Part shown: in pieces, positions 1 to 10,080 of the stretch
Numbering within the stretch: the first letter of the stretch is position 1
Layout of the letters: every line of letters starts with the position of its first letter
Assembly (NCBI RefSeq): GCF_029784155.1
Contig: NC_073691.1
Location: 61,703,746-61,767,745 of the forward strand
Origin: Uranotaenia lowii
Taxonomy: Eukaryota; Arthropoda; Insecta; Diptera; Culicidae
Length of the DNA: 64,000 nucleotides
Reading direction: 5' to 3'
The notes under the pieces: generated by a model
What the model saw: the letters and a program-made list of their open reading frames with translations, nothing else
Database searches by the model: none
What the model was told of the DNA's origin: nothing
Program-made: the position numbers and the translations under genes

Positions 1-174
1 TTTGAATGGCTCCTTGATCATAATGAAAACAAAAAAGAATCTCTTTAACGAGTTCGGAATCTCAACATACGGGTGTGGAATTCGACAATTGACCTTCTTT
101 GATTGAAAATGCCCAAGAAAGGGTGATTTTAATGACAGAATTTTAAAAAAAAATGTATCGGTAAGCCTACTTAC
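1..174 (-). other. Intron sequence downstream of the CycD exon
   Basis: On the minus strand this follows directly after the exon and begins with a consensus donor (GTAAGTAGG, first base at 174). I looked for the next Cyclin D exon, expected to start with residues like KWELYVLSRLGWDL, and did not find it, so it lies beyond position 1. Confidence 0.7.
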
Positions 175-396
175 GATTAGGTCCTTCTTGGTGATACTGT
201 GATCGGTGTAGAATACTAAGAGCTCCACCGGGAGCGCCTTGTAGCTGGGTTCCCGCAGCTTCGAGGCCAGCAGCAGACATGCGGTGGCCAGTATTTGCAG
301 ATGTGTCTTTTTGATCGGTACCAGGCTGAGAAATCGATCCATATAGCTAAGACTGAGTAGCGAGACTTCTTCCTGGCAGTTTTGTTCCTCGCATAT
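175..396 (-). CDS. CycD: Cyclin D, internal exon (cyclin box)
   Basis: This is an internal exon of 222 bp (74 codons, phase 0 at both ends). It is bounded by an acceptor (TTCGTTGCAG, AG at 398-397) and a donor (GTAAGT from 174). The translation begins ICEEQNCQEEV, continues with YMDRFLSLVPIKKTHLQIL and ACLLLASKLREPSYKALPV, and ends VFYTDHSITKKDLI. This is the first half of the cyclin box fold. The CEEQxCQEEV start, the MDRFLS helix, the K of LLASKLRE and the YTDxSI stretch are hallmarks of D-type cyclins, which bind Cdk4/6 and drive G1 progression. The fit is closest to dipteran CycD. Both flanking exons are missing: the upstream one should end near EWMLE and the downstream one should begin near KWELYVLSRLGW. 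The isolated exon has an intact frame and good splice sites, so it is probably functional rather than a retrocopy. Confidence 0.93.
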
Positions 397-1620
397 CTGC
401 AACGAATGAAAAATAAGAGAATGGTTAAAAAATGGTGCTTATTTACACAAACCGCTGTCAACAAAGCGCTTATTAATATTCAATGAACCGTGTTCGGTGT
501 GCGTTCCAAAACATTTCTCCAAACACCTCCCTCCTAAAAATTGCTGTAGTTATATCGATAAGTCTGCGCACACACAGGAAGAGAGCTGTTGCGCTAACAA
601 CATTCCGATATCTCGATGGCTCTAAGCTGGCTTCAAAAAGGCACGCAGGAGAAACAAATTTGCCATCTCGAAACGCGTCCCCCGCCTTCCCTTGACTTGC
701 TCCTTCGAAGCCATACACACTGCTGGTGTCAGTCAATATTTACTAAACGCGCAACATTGTGATCACAGTGTATCTGCGAGAAGGCGACGACGATGACAAT
801 TTGCCCGGCAGAGAAAGCAATCCGCCTAGAAGGGTCACCTCTCGTTTGACTTGGCTTATCACACGGTGAGAATCGACCGTCACAACTTAATCTTGAAAGC
901 AGCTGTACGACACCGGCCGACCCTCAGGAACATCAGGACATCGAAACGATTTTGCCAATATTTACCTGCGTCCAAATGCGTGAGCCGATGCTCAACGGTT
1001 TATCAACGGATTCACACCGTCCGTTGACAACGTTTGTCCAAAATAGAAAACCCATTCATAAGGCATAGAATGACAACAATCTGAATGCGTGCAACTTGAT
1101 GATTGTCTTTCGAAAACGAAGTGGAGGCGGAAATCTCCTTCAATAAACATGTCACTCCACGGCACGGTGCGATTGCAATTGTCGCGAAAAGTTTGCACAA
1201 ACTGACACCGGCCGCGCAGGATGTTTGCCTCTATCACCACTTTGTCCAAGAGCAGGGTCGGCTTAAATTATAGCCGACAGATAGACCTAGCGATTGATAC
1301 AGATGTTTTGCTGACCGCGACGCCAGACTAGTGCATTTGCATCTTTCGATCGACATACCTGAGCTGGTATCGTCGGAGGAATTTATGCCATCGCGGAAAC
1401 CTTTAACTATACTCATATGAGCGATTGTTTACACTTTGTCTGAGGTCAGTTCTCCAGTCGGCTAAGCTAGCCTAGGTTAGGGCTGGACAATGTTGCCAAT
1501 CGATGACGGCATCCGTAACACATATGTTTTGTAGACGGTTTCGATAGTTATATTTGAATGCACTAACGATTAGTTCTGTGGTTAATGAGGGAAGTGATGA
1601 TCTTGAATGGGTTTAGAGGT
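397..1620. other. Anonymous sequence, probably CycD intron
   Basis: There is no recognisable repeat family here. On the minus strand an open stretch ending near 992 reads LLLDKVVIEANILRGR and then QFVQTFRDNCNRT, which looks protein-like, but no matching splice sites were found and no family is recognised. A short ATG frame at about 1416-1359 ends in CAG|GTATGT, but any downstream exon is only a few codons long. Neither is supported enough to call a gene. Confidence 0.4.
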
Positions 1621-1941
1621 TCTTAAAAGTATAGATATCTTTGTGGCCTCTGGAGTCCCACAGAATCATAAGAAGATCAAGGCAGTTCTAACAGCAGAAC
1701 TTTTCAACAGCAGGATCACAAGACCTGAGATAGATTTGAAAAAGGATGCGACTATATAGCCAAGGTCATTGAAAGACGGTGAAGGCCTACAGATAACCTG
1801 ATAGGTCTTGTGAGCGCATATAGCCTTCATGAGGCAAAATACCTTAAAGAAGGCTTCAAGAGGGTCGGAGGTTGCATGAATTGGTGTCGTATATTTTTAG
1901 AGTGTCTAGAGGTCTTCAGGGTAATTCTGAAGGAAGAATGT

Positions 1942-2013
1942 CTGAACCGAACCACAAATCTTCAGATATCATTAGGGCTGAACCGAACCACAAATCTTCA
2001 GATATCATTAGGG
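1942..2013 (+). repeat. 36-bp unit, two identical tandem copies
   Basis: The unit beginning CTGAACCGAACC and ending ATCATTAGGG occurs twice head to tail without a mismatch (1942-1977 and 1978-2013), which indicates a recent duplication. Confidence 0.95.
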
Positions 2014-2130
2014 CTAAGGCCTAAGGACTACGGTCTCAGAGCGCTTTTAGTCTTCAAGAAGAGAAAAAACCTTAAGATGACCGAAGGTGTTACCGCAGAT
2101 GATCAGAAAGTTTTGGAGTTCTCCGCTGTG

Positions 2131-2183
2131 TACTTGCTTCATAGACCTCTAGACCGTATATCTAAAGGTCTATGAAGCAAGTA
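2131..2183. repeat. Perfect 18-bp inverted repeat (hairpin)
   Basis: TACTTGCTTCATAGACCT at 2131-2148 has its exact reverse complement at 2166-2183, with a 17-base loop. No promoter or T-run follows, so its role is unknown. It may be a relic of a small foldback element. Confidence 0.9.
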
Positions 2184-2230
2184 TCACAGTATCATAAGAA
2201 GACCAGGAATGTACTGAATAGAGTACCTTG

Positions 2231-3563
2231 AAGGCTACTGGATAAAATCAATCAATAAGTCATAGCATTTAATGTAACGCCACTCCTCGGATTTTAGATT
2301 CTGAACGCACCATGCCCCTTGCAATTTTTGTTTAAAACCTTTCAATAAACAGACAATCGGTAGTGCCTTACTGTACGGTTGAGGTTCCCTTCTCTAAGGC
2401 TCAGGCTCAACACCCCTTCTATGGCCACATGTCATCTGTATTGAGAAAATAATTATCGATCATTTACTATCGCACAATTACACGATTTATTGTGTGATTC
2501 GATTCGCTTCGATTCACGAAGCCGGTCGTGGTCGACGAGTGTGTATCTTTTGTGTGCGTGTGTGGCCAATCAAATCGCCCGAAATCTTTCGCCATTCCGC
2601 GATCATTCGGTTTACGACCGATCGATCGATCGATACGAGCAATATCAAACCGGTTCCCACACTGCCGAATCGATCGAATCAGGCTGCTGCTGCAGGTTAG
2701 TTGCCGGCCTGGCCGGGATCACCCGGTAGACCCCGTCGTCTTCGGTCGTAGCAAGCCTTCGGCAGAGCCTTTTGAATTATTTAGAGAAACACAGAAGAAC
2801 CCCGCCGATCGGTTGACCGACCCAGAGAAAAAAAATTACCCATGATCACCGATCGACCGATCGGCTGATCGATCGATCGATTGATCGATCGATTGACCAT
2901 GAAATGATACGAGCAAAAATTTCAAACACGCATTTGTGTTTTCGGTGTTTGGTATGTGCTCTCTCTCTGTCTCTTTTGGCTTTTATGACAAGGACCCTGG
3001 CGAGAGGGAAAGTGAGAATGTTTGGGGTGATGGCGAGAGGTAAGGGCGCAAGTTTGATAATAATAACCTGCACCAACGATGATCAAGATTGTGCCGTAAT
3101 AATATTGCGCTCGATGCGCGAAAAATCAAACGAATCAAAAGACCGCAACAGCAGCATAGCAAACGAGAAACTTTGGACCCCTACGATTAATTTGAATTGT
3201 TCTTCATGCAACAAAGTAATTTGGGAATGGGAGTGGGCAGGGGAGAGAACGATTTAGCCTCAGGAGAGTTGTGAGCCATTCAAACTTAGAATTGGAGTTT
3301 TTTTTTTTGAATAACCCTTTTTAAGAACAAAAGCTTCTAAATCCTGCTATTTTACAGGTTAAGGTTCTTTGAAGATCACCGGTAACAACACTATATATGT
3401 GCGACATTCCAATGATTTCTGTGATTTCTATGATCTAATCAATTTGATCTCCTTTCATGTGTCCGACTGCCTATAGATCTCTATATCGAAGGTTTTCTAG
3501 CTTCCCTTTCTCTGCCTTTCGAATACTTTAGGACATAGACAAGGACAAGGGAAAGAGCGAGGA
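2231..3563. other. Anonymous sequence with GATC/GATT runs
   Basis: Short runs of (CGAT)n and (GATCGATT)n occur at about 2618-2640 and 2838-2900. The open frames across 2490-3257 arise from these and show no conserved domain. Nothing else is recognised. Confidence 0.5.
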
Positions 3564-3570
3564 CAAGAGC

Positions 3571-4016
3571 AAAGGCAAAGGCAAAGGCAAAGGCAAAGGC
3601 AAAGGCAAAGGCAAAGGCAAAGGCAAAGGCAAAGGCAAAGGCAAAGGCAAAGGCAAAGGCAAAGGCAAAGGCAAAGGCAAAGGCAAAGGCAAAGGCAAAG
3701 GCAAAGGCAAAGGCAAAGGCAAAGGCAAAGGCAAAGGCAAAGGCAAAGGCAAAGGCAAAGGCAAAGGCAAAGGCAAAGGCAAAGGCAAAGGCAAAGGCAA
3801 AGGCAAAGGCAAAGGCAAAGGCAAAGGCAAAGGCAAAGGCAAAGGCAAAGGCAAAGGCAAAGGCAAAGGCAAAGGCAAAGGCAAAGGCAAAGGCAAAGGC
3901 AAAGGCAAAGGCAAAGGCAAAGGCAAAGGCAAAGGCAAAGGCAAAGGCAAAGGCAAAGGCAAAGGCAAAGGCAAAGGCAAAGGCAAAGGCAAAGGCAAAG
4001 GCAAAGGCAAAGGCAA
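3571..4016 (+). repeat. (AAAGGC)n hexanucleotide array
   Basis: About 74 nearly perfect copies of AAAGGC occur with almost no interruption. It abuts the (GGATAA)n array over a junction of about 10 bases. The two hexamers differ at two positions, and the high uniformity points to recent amplification. Confidence 0.97.
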
Positions 4017-4026
4017 GAACAAAGAT

Positions 4027-7000
4027 AGGATAAGGATAAGGATAAGGATAAGGATAAGGATAAGGATAAGGATAAGGATAAGGATAAGGATAAGGATAAG
4101 GATAAGGATAAGGATAAGGATAAGGATAAGGATAAGGATAAGGATAAGGATAAGGATAAGGATAAGGATAAGGATAAGGATAAGGATAAGGATAAGGATA
4201 AGGATAAGGATAAGGATAAGGATAAGGATAAGGATAAGGATAAGGATAAGGATATGGATAAGAATAAGGATAAGGATAAGGATAAGGATAAGGATTAGGA
4301 TAAGAATAAGGATAAGGTTAAGGATAAGGATAAGGATAAGGATAAGGTTAAAGATAAGGTTAAGGCTAAGGATGAGGATAAGAATAAGGATAAGGATGAG
4401 GATAAGAATAAGGATAAGGATAAGGATAAGGATAAGGATAAGGATAAGGATAAGGATAAGGATAAGGATAAGGATAAGGATAAGGATAAGGATAAGGATA
4501 AGGATAAGGATAAGGATATGGATAAGGATAAGGTTAAGGATAAGGATAAGGATAAGGTTAAGGATAAGGTTAAGGCTAAGGATGAGGATAAGTATAAGGA
4601 TAAGGATAAGGATAAGGATAAGGATAAAGATAAGGATAAGGATAAGGATAAGGATAAGGATAAGGATAAGGATAAGGATAAGGATAAGGATAAGGATAAG
4701 GATAAGGATAAGGATAAGGATAAGGATAAGGATAAGGATAAGGATAAGGATAAGGATAAGGATAAAAATAAGGATAAGGATAAGGATAAGGATAAGGATG
4801 AGGATAAGGATAAGGATAAGGATAAGGATAAGGATAAGGATAAGGATAAGGATAAGGATAAGGATAAAGATAAGGATATAGATAAGGATAAGGATAAGGA
4901 TAAGGATAAGGATAAGGATAAGGATAAGGATAAGGATAAGGATAAGGATAAGGATAAGGATAAGGATAAGGATAATGATAAGGATAAGTATGAGGATAAG
5001 GATAAGGATAAGGGTAAGGATAAGGATAAGGATAAGGATAAAAATAAGGATAAGGATAAGGATAAGCATAAGGATGAGGATAAGTATAAGCATAAGGATA
5101 AGGATAAAGATAAAGATAAGGATAAGGATAAGGAAAAGGAAAAGGATAAGGATAAGGATAAGGATAAGGATAAGGATAAGGATAAGGATAAGGATAAGGA
5201 TAAGGATAAGGATAAGGATAAGGATAAGGATAAGGATAAGGATAAGGATAAGGATAAGGATAAGGATAAGGATAAGGATAAGGATAAGGATAAGGATAAG
5301 GATAAGGATAAGGATAAGGATATGGATAAGAATAAGGATAAGGATAAGGATAAGGATAAGGATTAGGATAAGAATAAGGATAAGGTTAAGGATAAGGATA
5401 AGGATAAGGATAAGGTTAAAGATAAGGTTAAGGCTAAGGATGAGGATAAGAATAAGGATAAGGATGAGGATAAGGATAAGGATAAGGATAAGGATAAGGA
5501 TAAGGATAAGGATAAGGATAAGGATAAGGATAAAGATAAGGATAAGGATAAGGATAAGGATAAGGATAAGGATAAGGATAAGGATAAGGATAAGGATAAG
5601 GATAAGGATAAGGATAAGGATAAGGATAAGGATAAGGATAAGGATAAGGATAAGGATAAGGATAAGGATAAGGATAAGGATAAGGATAAAAATAAGGATA
5701 AGGATAAGGATAAGGATAAGGATAAGGATGAGGATAAGGATAAGGATAAGGATAAGGATAAGGATAAGGATAAGGATAAGGATAAGGATAAAGATAAGGA
5801 TATAGATAAGGATAAGGATAAGGATAAGGATAAGGATAAGGATAAGGATAAGGATAAGGATAAGGATAAGGATAAGGATAAGGATAAGGATAAGGATAAG
5901 GATAAGGATAAGGATAAGGATAAGGATAAGGATAAGGATAAGGATAAGGATAAGGATAAGGATAAGGATAATGATAAGGATAAGTATGAGGATAAGGATA
6001 AGGATAAGGGTAAGGATAAGGATAAGGATAAGGATAAAAATAAGGATAAGGATAAGGATAAGCATAAGGATAAGGATAAGCATAAGGATAAGGATAAAGA
6101 TAAAGATAAGGATAAGGATAAGGAAAAGGAAAAGGAAAAGGAAAAGGAAAAGGAAAAGGAAAAGGATAAGGATAAGGATAAGGATAAGGATAAGGATAAG
6201 GATAAGGATAAGGATAAGGATAAGGATAAGGATAAGGATAAGGATAAGGATAAGGATAAGGATAAGGATAAGGATAAGGATAAGGATAAGGATAAGGATA
6301 AGGATAAGGATAAGGATAAGGATAAGGATAAGGATAAGGATAAGGATAAGAATAAGGATAAGGATAAGGATAAGGATAAGAATAAGGATAAGGATAAGGA
6401 TAAGGATAAGGATAAGGATAAGAATAAGGATAAGGTTAAGGATAAGGATAAGGATAAGGTTAAGGATAAGGTTAAGGCTAAGGATGAGGATAAGAATAAG
6501 GATAAGGATAAGGATAAGGATAAGAATAAGGATAAGGATAAGGATAAGGATAAAAATAAGGATAAGGATAAGGATAAAGATAAGGATATAGATAAGGATA
6601 AGGATAAGGATATAGATAAGGATAAGGATAAGGATAAGGATAAGGATAAGGATAAGGATAAGGATAAGGATAAGGATAAGGATAAGAATAAGGATAAGGA
6701 TAAGGATAAGGATAAGGATAAGGATAAGAATAAGGGTAAAGTTAAGGATAAGGATAAGGATAAGGATAAGGATAAGGATAAGGATAAGGATAAGGATAAG
6801 GATAAGGATAAGGATAAGGATAAGGATAAGGATAAGGATGAGGATAAGGATAAGGATAAGGATAAGGATAAGGATAAGGATAAGGATAAGGATAAGGGTA
6901 AGGATAAGAATAAGGATAAGGATAAGGATAAGGGTAAGGATAAGGATAAGGATAAGGATTAGGATAAGGATAAGGATAAGGATAAGGATAGGGATAATGA

Positions 7001-8308
7001 TAAGGATAAGGATAAGGATAAGGATAAGGATAAGGATAAGGATAAAGATAAGGATAAGGATAAGGATAAGGATAAGGATAAGCATAAGGATAAGGATAAG
7101 GATAAGGATAAGGATAAGGGTAAGGATAAGGATAAGGATAAGGATAAGGATAAGGATAAGGATAACGGTAAGGATAACGGTAAGGGTAAGGGTAAGGATA
7201 AGGATAAGGATAAGGATAAGGATAAGGATAAGGATAAGGATAAGGATAAGGATAAGGATAAGGATAAGGATAAGGATAAGGATAAGGATAAGGATAAGGA
7301 TAAGGATAAGGATGAGGATAAGGATAAGGATAAGGATAAGGATAAGGATAAGGATAAGGATAAGGATAAGGATAAGGATAAGGATAAGGATAAGGATAAG
7401 GATAAGGATAAGGATAAGGATAAGGATAAGGATAAGGATAAGGATAAGGATAAGGATAAGGATAAGGATAAGGATAAGGATAAGGATAAGGATAAGGATA
7501 AGGATAAGGATAAGGATAAGGATAAGGATAAAGATAAGGATAAGGATAAGGATAAGGATAAGGATAAGGATAAGAATAATGATAAGGATAAGGATAAGCA
7601 TAAGGATAAGGATAAGGATAAGGATTAGGATAAGGATAAGGATGAGGATAAGGATAAGGATAAGGATAAGGATAAGGATAAGGATAAGGATAAGGATAAG
7701 GATAAGGATAAGGATAAGGATAAGGATAAGGATAAGGATAAGGATAAGGATAAGGATAAGGATAAGGATAAGGATAAGGATAAGGATAAGGATAAGGATA
7801 AGGATAAGGATAAGGATAAGGATAAGGATAAGGATAAGGATAAGGATAAGGATAAGGATAAGGATAAGGATAAGGATAAGGATAAGGATAAGGATAAGGA
7901 TAAAGATAAGGATAAGGATAAGGATAAGGATATGGATAAGGCTAAGGATAAGGATAAGGATAAGGATAAGGATAAGGATAAAGATAAGGATAAGGATAAG
8001 GATAAGGATAAGGATAAGGATAAGGATAAGGATAAGGATAAAGATAAGGATAAGGATAAGGATAAGGATAAGGATAAGGATAAGGATAAGGATTAGAATA
8101 AGGATAAGGATAAGGATAAGGATAAGGATAAGAATAAGGATAAGGATAAGGATAAGGATAAGGATAAGGATAAGGATAAGGATAAGGATAAGGATATGGA
8201 TAAGGATAAGGATAAGGATAAGGATAAGGATAAGGATAAGGATAAGGATAAGGATAAGGATAAGGATAAGGATAAGGATAAGGATAAAAGTGAGGATATG
8301 GATAAGGG
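4027..8308 (+). repeat. (GGATAA)n hexanucleotide satellite, about 4.3 kb
   Basis: Roughly 710 copies of AAGGAT occur, with scattered variants (AAAGAT, AATGAT, GATATGG, GTTAAGG, GCTAAGG, GATGAGG, GAAAAGG, CATAAGG). The variants recur in the same order about 0.92-1.07 kb apart. For example, the GATATAG cluster is at 4866 and 5791, and the AATGATAAGGATAAGTATG string is at 4975 and 5971. This shows a higher-order repeat of about 1 kb that has undergone local hexamer gains and losses. Three of the six frames lack stops, giving long Arg-Ile, Lys-Asp or Leu-Ile strings that I regard as artefacts. Each unit carries GATAAG, the core recognised by GATA-type zinc fingers. Confidence 0.97.
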
Positions 8309-10080
8309 ATAGAAAATAAATGAAAAAAAATTAAATCACAAGGAGGAGGTTTATGAAATGTTTTAGTGAGTGACGAATCTTCGATGTATACTAAACTTTG
8401 TACAGGTTTGGGGTTTGAGGTCAAAGGTTGTGTCTTTTTAAAGCAGAATCTGGAAAAAATAATCCAGCAAGATATCTTAAGACTTTTTAGGAAAACCAAA
8501 TTTTCCATGAACAAAACGACGACAGTGAGTGAGCAACTTTGAAGATATAATTGGTAGCAATATTTTTCATTGTTGTAAAGGACAAAAAAGATACTGATTG
8601 CTCTGTTCTAACGAGATTAGTTCGACAGTTCATATTCCACGCCCTGTGCCAAATGTCTCCCACGGCAACACGGATAATTTTAATGAAGTGCAAAGTAATC
8701 AACAATTTCGGGAGGTTTTGGAGCTCAATTTACAGCAAAAAGTGATAAAAATCTCGAACAGTCTTCAGAAAAAACACCGATAGCACGCACGCATCTCGCT
8801 GCTACGCACAATACGCTACTAGAATAAGGTCCAAAGAAGGTGGTTCTCGCATAAAACTTTGAACCATAGCTTTGGACCAACATTCTTACTGTTCATGTTT
8901 GTTCGTACTCGTAAACCGAAAATCAGCGAGTCGGCTTAATTAAAAGCGAATAAAATAAAACAACTCGTTAAAGTGCGTTGAACAGGGGAGATAAAATAGA
9001 AATAAACCAGAAGAAACCAAAAAAAAAACGCCGGCCGCCGTCTTTGCGTTTCGGGTACCCTCCCTCTCAGTAGGTTCCCTCCGCTTGTCTACCGATCCAT
9101 CAGTAATTCACCTCTAAAGTACCGTGAACCATTTGGATTCGGATATTGAACGCAGCGGCGACTCTAGCTTGGCACTGATGACAGACAGACAAACAAGCAG
9201 CGAAAAAAACCACCACGCATAGCGCATGGTGAATCAGAAATTGGTCGGCCGCCCGGCCGGCCCCTTCAAATTTGCGGATACGCATCGCGCATCAAGGCTT
9301 CTTGCCTCGCGAAAACTTGTGTGCAAACTTCACGCACCAACCGAGCTCGGGGGCCTCGCAAATTCATCAACTGCCTGTCCTCTTGGTGAGTTGCCTCTCG
9401 TAGACATCAGAATCGACGCGGGGCTAAAGGAGTTCGTCCGATCGCGCGTCGCCGTCACTTTGTTTTGTCTTGGTGCGTATTGCGTATTCGTTTCACTTTT
9501 TGGAGGGTCTCTTACGCCATCGCCATAGACGAGGGACGATCATTTCCGCGAGGTGTTCCTCGCTTGCCCGGCCACCTAACTATAGCAGACTTGTCTAGAG
9601 GCCACTGTCTGGCGCTTGTCTGACTGAGCCAGCCGGCCGCATAGATTTTTGGAGCCCTGGGGGTCGGACGCGTTTTTTTTTTTTGCGCTGTCCGTGTCAT
9701 TGATCAGATAAAGACCCCTCGCGAAAAATTTGTGAAGGTCTCTTTCCGCGTGGACGGCGACGACTTTTTTCGTTTGATTCAGGCTTCTTTTAGAGCTAAT
9801 TGTGACACGATTAGACGATCGGTTATCATCGATTGATTTGGATAGAGTCCGCCCCAGCGTCCATTGGTTAGAGCCGAAAATGGGAGAAATTCGAAATCGC
9901 TCCTCTAGTTCTCAAAAGCGGCGCGATGTTGTATGTTTCGATACGTTCCGACGAATTTGCATAATTTTGTCATTAATGCAATATTCGTTTTGAATAAGCG
10001 AATCAAGCTGGCCGGGGCACAGTGATCAAAGAACGTAAAAATAATTGGAAAAAAATGTTTTTTAAGCAAATTTTGAATGT
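8309..10080. other. Anonymous sequence with a GC-rich patch at 9.03-9.75 kb
   Basis: No repeat family or gene is recognised. The 9030-9750 part is richer in C, G and CpG than its surroundings. Open frames exist there on both strands, which is expected from base composition alone. It could be regulatory or 5' leader sequence. Confidence 0.35.

Larger units (their letters stand above)
1621..2230. repeat. Degenerate AGGTCTTGAAGG-type repeat region
   Basis: Short related words (AGGTCTT, AAGACC, GAAGGC, CTTCAAG) recur on both strands. The region contains a perfect 36-bp tandem duplication (1942-2013) and a perfect hairpin (2131-2183). No coding signal is convincing. Confidence 0.6.

Noticed and set aside
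1234..1416. Minus-strand ATG frame followed by CAG|GTATGT, a possible short first exon
   Set aside because: The only plausible acceptor 72 bp away leaves a product of about 36 residues with no recognisable sequence, and the intron is itself open in frame.
3528..7601. Open frame of 1357 codons, almost all Leu-Ile and Leu-Pro
   Set aside because: It is the translation of stop-free hexanucleotide arrays. The other strand and frames are equally open, and no non-repetitive domain is attached.
4027..8308. Telomeric repeat array
   Set aside because: The arthropod telomere repeat is TTAGG; GGATAA/TTATCC does not match it and the array is internal.
4372..8319. Long Arg-Ile and Lys-Asp frames on the plus strand
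   Set aside because: These come from the same GGATAA array; frame length only reflects where a variant creates a stop.
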